Position numbers and translations under genes: made by a program. Of a DNA stretch of 46,968 bases, positions 39,991-46,968 are shown one piece after another. The stretch comes from Actinomycetota bacterium (GTDB taxonomy: Bacteria; Actinomycetota; Acidimicrobiia; Actinomarinales; Actinomarinaceae), in contig JAAZZH010000008.1 of NCBI GenBank assembly GCA_014239265.1, forward strand, positions 1 to 46,968. Direction: 5' to 3'. Each line of letters begins with the position of its first letter. The first letter of the stretch is position 1. A model generated the notes under the pieces. It saw only the letters and a program-made list of their open reading frames with translations. It was not told the origin of the DNA and did not search any database.

Positions 39991-41987
39991 TAGCTTGGTA
40001 ACTCCATAATTTCTTTTTTAATCTCTTTAAGTTCGTCCCTTAATCTAGCAGCTAATTCAAACTCTAATAAATCTGCGGCAACCTTCATTTCTTTTTCAAT
40101 ATTTTTTGAAATTTTGTATAGATCTTGCTTTGAGGCATTGCTCAAATCTATATTTGATTTGAAATCGATATCATCCCTTGATGGTCTATTTTTCTCAACC
40201 ATTTCAAGAATGTCGGTTATCTCTTTTGATATTGTTGTAGGGGTAATGCCATATTTTTTATTGTGGGCAATTTGGATTTCTCTTCTTCGCTCAGTTTCGT
40301 AAACTGACTTTGCAATTGAGTCAGTTTTTCTATCAGCATACATAATTACATAGCCATCCTTATTTCGAGCTGCTCTACCTATTGTTTGTATAAGGCTTGT
40401 CTCTGATCTTAAGAATCCTTCTTTATCTGCATCCATAATTGCTACGAGTTCTACTTCTGGTAAATCTAATCCCTCTCGTAAGAGATTTATACCGACTAAG
40501 ACATCGAATTCACCTTTTCTTAAATCGCGCAGTATTTCAATTCTTTCAAGGGTGTCTATGTCTGAATGTAGATATCTAGTTTTAATTCCCATCTTTAAAA
40601 AATAGTCACTTAAAGCTTCACTCATTTTTTTAGTTAAAGTTGTAACTAAAACTCTATTACCTCTGCCAATAACTTGATTTATCTCTTTTAATAAATCCTC
40701 AATTTGATTTTCAGTAGGCCTAATAATAATATTCGGATCTATTAATCCTGTTGGTCTAATTATTTGCTCAACAAAGTTACTTGAATTTGCATTTTCCCAC
40801 TTACCTGGAGTAGCTGAAACAAGTACGGTATTTTTAATTTTTCCTAGCCATTCTTCAAATTTTAAAGGTCTATTATCTAAAGCAGCTGGGAGTCTAAAAC
40901 CATAATCGACTAATGTTGTTTTTCTAGATTTATCACCTGCAAATTGTCCCCTTATTTGAGGTATCGCAATGTGGCTCTCGTCGACGACCATTAAAAATTC
41001 TTCCTGAAAGAAATCTAGTAATGTGTATGGAGGATCACCTGGATTTCTTCCATCAAAATATCTGGAATAATTCTCTATTCCTGAGCACACCCCTAACTCT
41101 CTCAACATCTCCAAATCAAACATAGTTCTTTGTTTAATTCTTTGAGCCTCTAATAATTTATCTTGTTTTTCAAACTTTTTTATCTGTTTATTCATATCTT
41201 TTTCAATTTGATTTAAAGCATTGTTCATGACATCCTCAGATGTTACGTAATGTGAAGCAGGAAGAATTGCTAGTTCTGTAAGTTTTTCTAATATTTCACC
41301 AGTAACAGGATCTATTCTGAGAATATTCTCGATTTCGTCACCAAAATATTCAACTCTAAAAATTGTTTCCTCATACACGGGAAATATGTCCAGGGTGTCA
41401 CCTTTAAGCCTGAATGTTCCTCTTGTGACTACAAGATCATTTCTTACGTACTGTTGTCGAATGAGTTCTTCTAACAGTTGGTCAAGTTCAAATTCCTCAC
41501 CTTTAAAAAGAGGTATAATTTTATTTTTATACTCTTGTGGAGACCCCAGTCCATATATACAAGACACAGATGAAACTACTATGACGTCTTTTCTTAGTAA
41601 CAATGCACTTGTGGCTGAATGTCTTAATCTGTCAATCTCTTCATTTATATTTGAATCTTTTTCTATAAAAGTATCTGTCCTTGGAACATAAGCTTCAGGT
41701 TGATAGTAGTCGTAATATGATACAAAATATTCAACCCTATTTTCTGGAAAAAATTGCTTAAACTCATTAGCTAGTTGAGCAGCTAATGCTTTATTTGGAG
41801 CAAGTACAAGGGAGGGCATTTGCAACTCTTCGATAAGCCAAGCTATCGTTGCAGACTTTCCAGAACCTGTAATACCCATTAAAGTTTGATAATCTAATCC
41901 ATTTGTAACACCATTTTTTAGATTTTGTATTGCTTTAGGCTGATCTCCTTGTGGTGTAAAATCAGAAATTACTTTAAACTTATTCAT
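39990..41987 (-). CDS. uvrB: Excinuclease ABC subunit B
   Basis: UvrB is the helicase-like subunit that verifies damage and hands it to UvrC. Motifs include GITGSGKS, the beta-hairpin region YYDYYQPEAYVPRTDTFIEKD, VVDESHIAIPQIRGQ, and GRAARN, with the C-terminal UVR domain (LEFELAARLRDELKEIKKE) that contacts UvrC. I start at the ATG giving MNKFKVISDFTP (665 aa), overlapping coaE by 8 bp; the ORF track starts eight codons further upstream. Confidence 0.98.
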   Translation of the reverse strand: MNKFKVISDFTPQGDQPKAIQNLKNGVTNGLDYQTLMGITGSGKSATIAWLIEELQMPSLVLAPNKALAAQLANEFKQFFPENRVEYFVSYYDYYQPEAYVPRTDTFIEKDSNINEEIDRLRHSATSALLLRKDVIVVSSVSCIYGLGSPQEYKNKIIPLFKGEEFELDQLLEELIRQQYVRNDLVVTRGTFRLKGDTLDIFPVYEETIFRVEYFGDEIENILRIDPVTGEILEKLTELAILPASHYVTSEDVMNNALNQIEKDMNKQIKKFEKQDKLLEAQRIKQRTMFDLEMLRELGVCSGIENYSRYFDGRNPGDPPYTLLDFFQEEFLMVVDESHIAIPQIRGQFAGDKSRKTTLVDYGFRLPAALDNRPLKFEEWLGKIKNTVLVSATPGKWENANSSNFVEQIIRPTGLIDPNIIIRPTENQIEDLLKEINQVIGRGNRVLVTTLTKKMSEALSDYFLKMGIKTRYLHSDIDTLERIEILRDLRKGEFDVLVGINLLREGLDLPEVELVAIMDADKEGFLRSETSLIQTIGRAARNKDGYVIMYADRKTDSIAKSVYETERRREIQIAHNKKYGITPTTISKEITDILEMVEKNRPSRDDIDFKSNIDLSNASKQDLYKISKNIEKEMKVAADLLEFELAARLRDELKEIKKEIMELPS

Positions 41988-42540
41988 TTTTCGAATCAAG
42001 GAAATTATCAAGTTGCTCTTGTAATTCTTTAAATGAAATATTTTCTACAACCAACCCAAGTGATTTCCACCAAGACTCATCTTGTTGAGTTTTAATTCGA
42101 TTATCTATATCAGTTAATGACATACCTCTTTTTTTAAGTCTGGTTCTACGTGTTTGTTCGTCAGCAAAAATAACCACAGTAGGATAAAGTTTAGAAATAT
42201 TTTTAGGGGCTGAAGCTTCTATGAATAAATGTTCTTTGGTGTCCTGTATTACTTCTAATACTCGTTCTGTTACTAAAGGATGTAGATAGTTTTCAAGTAA
42301 TCTAAGTTTTTCAGAATTTGTAAAAACATTATCTGCTAACAACTGTCTATCAATAACATTTCCTTTTAAACAATTGCTGAACTCTTCTTTTAAAAACGGT
42401 AAAGAATCATGACTTTGTAAAATTTCATTTGAAATCTGATCTAAATCAATTGTTTTAAAGTTTTTGGTTGCTAAATATTCACAAGCAGTGGATTTCCCGC
42501 TTCCTATTGGGCCTGTAATAATTGTTACTCTTGAATCCAT
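41980..42540 (-). CDS. coaE: Dephospho-CoA kinase
   Basis: CoaE performs the last step of coenzyme A synthesis. It has the P-loop GPIGSGKS (10-17), the DxDQISNEI region, and the LID segment (RRTRLKKRGMSLTDIDNRIKTQ). At 186 aa it is a normal single-domain CoaE. TATCCT lies 7 nt before the ATG, so the coaE-uvrB-uvrA-uvrC genes can be transcribed as a separate leaderless message in addition to read-through from rpsA, 30 bp upstream. Confidence 0.96.
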   Translation of the reverse strand: MDSRVTIITGPIGSGKSTACEYLATKNFKTIDLDQISNEILQSHDSLPFLKEEFSNCLKGNVIDRQLLADNVFTNSEKLRLLENYLHPLVTERVLEVIQDTKEHLFIEASAPKNISKLYPTVVIFADEQTRRTRLKKRGMSLTDIDNRIKTQQDESWWKSLGLVVENISFKELQEQLDNFLDSKNE

Positions 42541-42547
42541 ATGCTTA

Positions 42548-42553
42548 AGGATA
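42548..42553 (-). promoter_or_regulatory. -10 box of coaE, leaderless-type
   Basis: TATCCT followed by TAAGCAT (7 nt) and the ATG of coaE. A short direct repeat of TATTAGGAA lies just upstream in the 30-bp gap. Confidence 0.5.
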
Positions 42554-42570
42554 AAGAATATTAGGAACTA

Positions 42571-43848
42571 TTAGGAATTTCCTATTCCTCTTTCTTTGAG
42601 TTCTTGAAGAATATTTTCTAAAGACTCATCTACACCTTCAACAGTTTGACGTTCTTGTTTTTGTTCCTGTTTTTCTTCAGATTGTGACGAGTGAGTTTTA
42701 GGAGCATTTTTCTTTTCTGCTACATCTTTCCAATTTGGGTCAGCTTGTTTGATTGAAAGATTAACTCTCCTTTTAGGTATATCAAGTTCAGTAATTTTAA
42801 TTTTGACTTTTTGACCTATAGCAAGTGCTAATTCTGGAGAATCAACTTTATCAACTGAAATCTCTGAGACGTGAACTAAGCCCTCTACACCGTTTCCAAT
42901 AGTAACAAATGCACCGAATGGAACTACTTTGGTAACTTCGCCGTCCACAATGTCATCTTGTTTGTACTGTAGTTCAAAATCTGACCATGGATCTTCTGTT
43001 ACTTGTTTAATAGATAAAGATATTCTCTCTTTGTCGTTATCTATTTCAAGAACTTTTACAGTAACGGTATCTCCAACTTTTACTACTTCATTTGGATTCT
43101 CTACGTGCCTCCATGATAATTCTGAAACATGAACTAGGCCATCCATACCACCAATATCAACGAATGCACCAAAATTAACAATTGAAGATATCTTACCTTC
43201 TTTGATATTTCCAACCTCTAAATTTTCTAAGAAACTCTTTCTTTCTCCTGATTGTTCTTGTTCTAAGTGAGCTTTTCTTGAAAGTACGATGTTATTTCTT
43301 TGACGATCTAATTCTAAAATTTTAGCTTCTATCTCTTCTCCAATATAAGAAGTTAATTCCTTTACTCTCCTTACATCAATTAAGGAAGCGGGAAGGAAAC
43401 CTCTTACACCAATGTCTACAATTAACCCACCTTTTACACTTTCAATTACTGTTCCTTTGACAGATTTGTCATTATCTGAGATCTCTTGAATATCCCCCCA
43501 GGCTTTTTCATAAATAGCTCTTTTAACAGAAAGAATAAGTCTTCCTTCATCATCCTCTTTATCTAATACAAGGGCTTGAATCCTGTCACCTTCATTTACA
43601 AGATCTTTAGGGTTTACTGATTTTCGAACTGATAATTCTCTGGATGGTATTACTCCTTCTGATTTGTAACCCACATCTACCATAACTTCGTTTCGGTCGA
43701 TACGGACAATAGTCCCCTCAATAACGTCACCATCATTAAATGTTATGAGTGTTTTTTCTAGTAAATCTGGGAAATCTTCAGGCTTGATGTCGTCTGGGAG
43801 TTCAACAACGTTTGAAGGTTCAATTACCTTCTCTTGATTATCTGTCAT
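42571..43848 (-). CDS. rpsA: 30S ribosomal protein S1
   Basis: S1 is an mRNA-binding ribosomal protein. Four S1 domains can be traced, beginning at about GDVIEGTIVRID (39), VKGTVIESVKGGLIVDIG, EGKISSIVNFGAFVDIG and DGEVTKVVPFGAFVTIG, followed by a low-complexity Gln/Glu/Lys tail. The four-domain form (425 aa) is normal for actinobacteria. The 73-nt gap from polA contains a candidate -10 (TATGCT, near 43890), so the transcript would have a real leader of about 30-40 nt but no evident ribosome binding site. Confidence 0.97.
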   Translation of the reverse strand: MTDNQEKVIEPSNVVELPDDIKPEDFPDLLEKTLITFNDGDVIEGTIVRIDRNEVMVDVGYKSEGVIPSRELSVRKSVNPKDLVNEGDRIQALVLDKEDDEGRLILSVKRAIYEKAWGDIQEISDNDKSVKGTVIESVKGGLIVDIGVRGFLPASLIDVRRVKELTSYIGEEIEAKILELDRQRNNIVLSRKAHLEQEQSGERKSFLENLEVGNIKEGKISSIVNFGAFVDIGGMDGLVHVSELSWRHVENPNEVVKVGDTVTVKVLEIDNDKERISLSIKQVTEDPWSDFELQYKQDDIVDGEVTKVVPFGAFVTIGNGVEGLVHVSEISVDKVDSPELALAIGQKVKIKITELDIPKRRVNLSIKQADPNWKDVAEKKNAPKTHSSQSEEKQEQKQERQTVEGVDESLENILQELKERGIGNS

Positions 43849-43921
43849 ATAGGTTAATTTTTTCCAATCATATTATTTTCGACTTTTAGCATAACATATC
43901 TACAGTTTTTACAAACGAATA

Positions 43922-46423
43922 TTAATTATTTGCTAAATTTTTATTATTTTTAATATTAACAAATAATGGTACTTTAAGTTGGGTTGCACTTTCCATTTCG
44001 GTGCTTATGATGTTTGTGACCTCTTCAATGTTTGCAATAGGTGTCTGAACAATAATCTCATCATGGATCTGTAGCAATAAATCTGTAGACTCTAAATCTG
44101 ATATTTTACTTTGCACCTTGAGCATTGCTATTTTCATAATATCTGCCGCTGTTCCTTGGATGGGAGCATTCATTGCAATTCTTTTTCCCATGGCTTTTAG
44201 TTGAAAGTTAGAAGAACCTAACTCTTTTATAATTCGTTTTCTTCCATAAAGTGTTTTTGTAAATCCATTTTTTTCAGCATCCGATACTATTGTGTCCAAA
44301 AAACCTTTTATTTTTGGAAACTGAGAAAAATATGCATCTATAAGTTCTTGAGCTTCATTTTTTGTAATATCAAGACTTTTGGAAAGTCCAAACGATTCCA
44401 TTCCATAAATAAGACCGAAGTTAACTTCTTTAGCCTTTCTTCTCATATCTTTTGTTACTGAATCTAAATTGATGTTAAAAATTCTAGATGCAGTTTCAGT
44501 ATGAATATCAGAATCAATAGAACTTAGGATTTCAATCATATTTTTATCAGAACTTAAATGGGCAAGTACTCGTAATTCAATTTGTGAATAGTCAGAAATA
44601 ATAAAAGTATGATTGGTGTCAGCAATAAAGAATTCGCGTATTTTTTGGCCAATATCTGTTTTATTAGGAATATTTTGGAGATTTGGTTTTTCTGAAGATA
44701 ACCGACCTGTTGTGGTTCCAAAAAGATTGTAAGTTGTATGAATTCTATTTTTAGCTGTAATTTCTGTTTTTAAACCATCAATATAGGTTGATCTTATTTT
44801 TTCATATTCTCGATATTTCAATATATATTTAGGAAGTTCGTAATCTTTTGAGAGTTCTTCAAGAACTGAACCATCCGTTGACGGGGCTCCTTTTGGAGTT
44901 TTTTTAATCACAGGAAGGTTCATGTCTTCAAATAGAACCTTAGCTAATTGTTTCGGAGAATTTAAATTAAACTCTTGCTTGGTTATCTCGATTATTTTTT
45001 TTCTATAATCAGAGATTTCTTGATTGATAATTTTTGAAAGAGTATCAATTTTTTTATTTGAAACTTTAACTCCTTTAATCTGCATAGAGTTAAGTACAGA
45101 TACAATTGGGAAATCTAATTCTTCATAAAGTTTTATTAAAGTTTTATCAGATTTGAAATTCTTTAAATCATTTATTATTTGGTTGTAATTTAAATTAAAG
45201 AATTTAATAAAGTCTTCAATTGTAGATTTTTTATTAAGAAGATTAGCTTGTTCTATATGTTTACAAACATTTAAGAGATTATCGGGTCTTTTATTGGGAT
45301 CATGTAAAAATAAGAGACAATCGTAAGCCGTAACATACTTAGTATCCAATTTAGGTAATGAAGTAAACAGTTTTTGAGTTGTTAGCGAAATGAAATCTTT
45401 ATCAATGACTACATCATCAACTAATCTTCCTGCTATTTCTTTATTAACAACATAAATATTATTCTCAAATTTAAAAAGTAATGAATTTAATGGAAAGTTT
45501 TTTGAGCTAATTTCATTTATAGTTAGGTCTGTAGTGTCAACATCAGTAGTCTCTTGTTGAGATTTATACTTTCTTATATATTTATTAAGTTCGAGCTTTG
45601 TAACTTGATCTTGTGAATCTTTCAGAACATTATCAGAGTAAAATATAGTATCTTCAATTTTGATATCAGGTATCTTAAGTTTTAAATCAGTACGAATTGT
45701 TGCTAGGTCTTTACTCATCAATAATATTTCTTTATTATCTTCAAATGAACCCTTTATTTTGGGAGTTAATTCATCTAAATTTTCATAAATAGTTTTAATA
45801 TCTTTATGTTTTTGTAATAAATTAATAGCCGTTTTTTCACCAACACCTGGTAAACCTGGGATGTTATCAGAAGGATCACCCTTTAAGGCAAGATATTCAA
45901 CATATTGCTTAGTGTTTATTCCAAATTTATTTACAAAGAATTTTTCATCGACCAAATCAACATCTGAGATACCACGTTTTGTATATAGTATTTTTGTCTT
46001 ATTAGAAATCAATTGATATGTATCTCTATCACCTGTAACAATAAGAACTTCTTTATTTTTCTGATTTAGCATCACAGAGAGAGATCCTAAAACATCATCA
46101 GCTTCATAACCTTCTTTTGAAACTTGTGGAATGTTAAACGTATCTAACAGATTGTGTAATAGAGGTACTTGAATGTTAAAATTATCAGGTGCCGACGTTC
46201 GGTTGGCTTTGTAATCTGTATATATATCATTTCTAAAAGTATTTCCTGGTAGATCCCAAGTTACGATTAATTGTTCTAATTTATAGTCTGATGTTATTTT
46301 ATTGAGCATTGATAAAAAACCATGGATAACATTTGTTGGAGTACCCTTGGAAGTCATCAGAGTTTCAGGCAAAGCATAGAAGGCCCTGAAAGCAATGCTA
46401 AAACCATCAATGAGAACAATCAT
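43922..46423 (-). CDS. polA: DNA polymerase I
   Basis: PolA has an N-terminal 5'-3' exonuclease domain (MIVLIDGFSIAFRAFYA...VTGDRDTYQLI, GVGEKTAINLL) and a C-terminal family A polymerase domain with motif A DYSQIELRVLAHLS, motif B RRKAKEVNFGLIYGMESFG and motif C LQIHDEIIVQ. The middle region lacks the DxE and other acidic residues of a proofreading exonuclease, so 3'-5' activity is probably missing, as in several other bacteria. 833 aa is a little short. TACAAT lies 6 nt before the ATG, consistent with a leaderless transcript. It is divergent from tRNA-Leu(CAA). Confidence 0.97.
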   Translation of the reverse strand: MIVLIDGFSIAFRAFYALPETLMTSKGTPTNVIHGFLSMLNKITSDYKLEQLIVTWDLPGNTFRNDIYTDYKANRTSAPDNFNIQVPLLHNLLDTFNIPQVSKEGYEADDVLGSLSVMLNQKNKEVLIVTGDRDTYQLISNKTKILYTKRGISDVDLVDEKFFVNKFGINTKQYVEYLALKGDPSDNIPGLPGVGEKTAINLLQKHKDIKTIYENLDELTPKIKGSFEDNKEILLMSKDLATIRTDLKLKIPDIKIEDTIFYSDNVLKDSQDQVTKLELNKYIRKYKSQQETTDVDTTDLTINEISSKNFPLNSLLFKFENNIYVVNKEIAGRLVDDVVIDKDFISLTTQKLFTSLPKLDTKYVTAYDCLLFLHDPNKRPDNLLNVCKHIEQANLLNKKSTIEDFIKFFNLNYNQIINDLKNFKSDKTLIKLYEELDFPIVSVLNSMQIKGVKVSNKKIDTLSKIINQEISDYRKKIIEITKQEFNLNSPKQLAKVLFEDMNLPVIKKTPKGAPSTDGSVLEELSKDYELPKYILKYREYEKIRSTYIDGLKTEITAKNRIHTTYNLFGTTTGRLSSEKPNLQNIPNKTDIGQKIREFFIADTNHTFIISDYSQIELRVLAHLSSDKNMIEILSSIDSDIHTETASRIFNINLDSVTKDMRRKAKEVNFGLIYGMESFGLSKSLDITKNEAQELIDAYFSQFPKIKGFLDTIVSDAEKNGFTKTLYGRKRIIKELGSSNFQLKAMGKRIAMNAPIQGTAADIMKIAMLKVQSKISDLESTDLLLQIHDEIIVQTPIANIEEVTNIISTEMESATQLKVPLFVNIKNNKNLANN

Positions 46424-46429
46424 CCTTTC

Positions 46430-46435
46430 ATTGTA
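46430..46435 (-). promoter_or_regulatory. -10 box of polA, leaderless-type
   Basis: TACAAT followed by GAAAGG (6 nt) and the polA ATG. The GAAAGG abuts the ATG, so it is too close to act as a ribosome binding site. Confidence 0.55.
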
Positions 46436-46474
46436 AACTTAAATTATTTTTCTCTCTTTGGATTAAATATGAAA

Positions 46475-46480
46475 TATAAT
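46475..46480 (+). promoter_or_regulatory. -10 box of tRNA-Leu(CAA)
   Basis: A consensus TATAAT ends 12 nt before the first base of the tRNA, predicting transcription start near 46487 and a short 5' leader for RNase P. No good -35 was seen. Confidence 0.6.
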
Positions 46481-46492
46481 CATAGAAGTAAA

Positions 46493-46574
46493 GCCCGGAT
46501 GGCGGAATTGGCAGACGCGCTGGATTCAAAATCCAGTATCTTCGGATGTGGGGGTTCGACTCCCCCTCCGGGTA
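46493..46574 (+). tRNA. tRNA-Leu, anticodon CAA
   Basis: A class II tRNA of 82 nt with acceptor GCCCGGA/TCCGGGT (first pair G-U), D-arm GGCGGAATTGGCAGACGC, anticodon stem CTGGA/TCCAG with loop TTCAAAA (CAA at 46527-46529), variable arm around TATC-TTCG-GATG, T-arm GGGGGTTCGACTCCCCC and A73. CCA is not encoded; the 3' end is followed by CTTTTT, which could help termination. It decodes UUG. Confidence 0.95.
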
Positions 46575-46602
46575 CTTTTTATATACAAAAAAACTCTTTG
46601 TC

Positions 46603-46608
46603 TAGAAT
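46603..46608 (+). promoter_or_regulatory. -10 box of the right-edge gene, leaderless-type
   Basis: TAGAAT followed by GGTTAC (6 nt) and a TTG start codon. The spacing is the same as for other leaderless genes here and decides the start of the downstream ORF. Confidence 0.45.
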
Positions 46609-46614
46609 GGTTAC

Positions 46615-46968
46615 TTGAAGAAGATACCTACTTTTAGTTTTACAGTTTTTATTGTATTGATTATTTCTTTTATTATTGTTTTCATAAATAGCGATGATAC
46701 TTTTGGTCAGACTTTTATAGAACAGATCAGGGTTGCTGATAGTGATGACACATTAGATACTCTATCCGATGAACAACTTGTTTCATTAGGAAAAGCAGTA
46801 TGTCAATCAAGCGCTGAATGGAAAGATGAAAATAACTCCTTGATAGTAATAAATAATATTGTTTCAGATGTTAGCTTCGACCAAACCTTAAATATTTTCT
46901 TGTCTGATCTAGTAACGTTGAAAACAGGATGGGAATACAAAGTATTGTATATGGATTATATCTGTCTC
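46615..46968 (+). CDS. Membrane-anchored or secreted protein of unknown function, partial
   Basis: An open frame begins at TTG, 40 nt after tRNA-Leu, and runs off the right edge (118 codons visible). The product opens with KKIPTFSFTV and a hydrophobic segment (FIVLIISFIIVFI) that is a signal anchor or signal peptide, then a soluble part. The piece LSDEQLVSLGKAVCQS resembles the LG..VC pattern of actinobacterial DUF732 proteins, but this is weak. It is absent from the ORF track because the frame has no stop in the window. Confidence 0.65.
   Translation, partial: MKKIPTFSFTVFIVLIISFIIVFINSDDTFGQTFIEQIRVADSDDTLDTLSDEQLVSLGKAVCQSSAEWKDENNSLIVINNIVSDVSFDQTLNIFLSDLVTLKTGWEYKVLYMDYICL

Noticed and set aside
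46322-46618. A 98-codon plus-strand ORF across the polA start and tRNA-Leu(CAA).
   Set aside because: It reads through the tRNA and antisense to polA; the real gene downstream starts at a TTG in another frame.

Overview
The window is an AT-rich, extremely gene-dense chromosomal segment of a bacterium that is very probably a streamlined actinobacterium, of the low-GC marine (Actinomarinales / Acidimicrobiia-like) kind. This is inferred from gene content and order, not from any database search. The diagnostic signs are the pafB-pafC-tatA-tatC-helY cluster, a DUF4193-type acidic zinc-ribbon protein, the order polA-rpsA-coaE-uvrB-uvrA-uvrC-rapZ-pgk-tpiA-secG, and the run nadK-pyrG-xerD-scpA-scpB-rluB-cmk-der. 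I see no phage, IS element, CRISPR array or rRNA.

Layout. (1) 1-5.1 kb: a peptide-type ABC transporter operon on the minus strand (lipoprotein, two permeases, and an ATPase cut by the window edge), with a strong intrinsic terminator between the binding-protein gene and the permease genes. (2) 5.2-13.8 kb: der; divergent ispH; then the minus-strand block nadK, pyrG, xerD, an HD-domain gene, scpA, scpB, rluB, cmk (chromosome condensation, nucleotide supply, ribosome maturation). (3) 13.9-21.3 kb: a rhomboid protease, then a long minus-strand operon pafB-pafC-tatA-like-tatC-helY-lipid kinase-DUF4193-GNAT-HAD. (4) 21.4-25.6 kb: ferredoxin, trmI, two tiny ORFs, a holin-like protein, an AI-2E/PerM family permease and an acyltransferase-3-like membrane protein. 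(5) 25.6-30.8 kb: trmL-crcB-small protein-yajQ on plus; guaC-glutaredoxin-CDF-msrB-DCC protein-small membrane protein on minus; a LON-substrate-binding-domain protein. (6) 30.8-46.4 kb: GATase, tRNA-Leu, secG, gpmA, tpiA, pgk, rapZ, uvrC, uvrA, uvrB, coaE, rpsA, polA, all on minus. (7) The right end carries tRNA-Leu(CAA) and a partial secreted or membrane-anchored protein.

Main points of interest. First, the locus keeps both flanks of the classical actinobacterial Pup-proteasome cluster (trmI and ferredoxin on one side, pafB-pafC-tat on the other) but has no mpa, dop, pup, prcB, prcA or pafA between them. Second, most operon-leading genes have a TANNNT -10 box exactly 6-7 nt before the start codon and no ribosome binding site, so leaderless mRNAs look like the rule; der and ispH share a 26-bp intergenic region with two back-to-back leaderless promoters. 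Third, the tRNA-Leu next to secG reads as anticodon AAG, unusual in bacteria, and sits 5 nt from the start codon of the next gene. Fourth, several familiar neighbours are missing: yvcK-whiA-gap between rapZ and pgk, recN between nadK and pyrG, and a parA-like gene between xerD and scpA (an HD-domain gene is there instead). Fifth, small genes missed by the ORF track include a TatA/B-like 59-aa ORF, 51- and 29-aa ORFs, and a 69-aa two-helix membrane ORF without a usual start codon.

Almost all genes overlap or abut. The five convergent pairs overlap or meet within 1 bp, leaving no room for intrinsic terminators. There is no intergenic stretch longer than about 210 bp.
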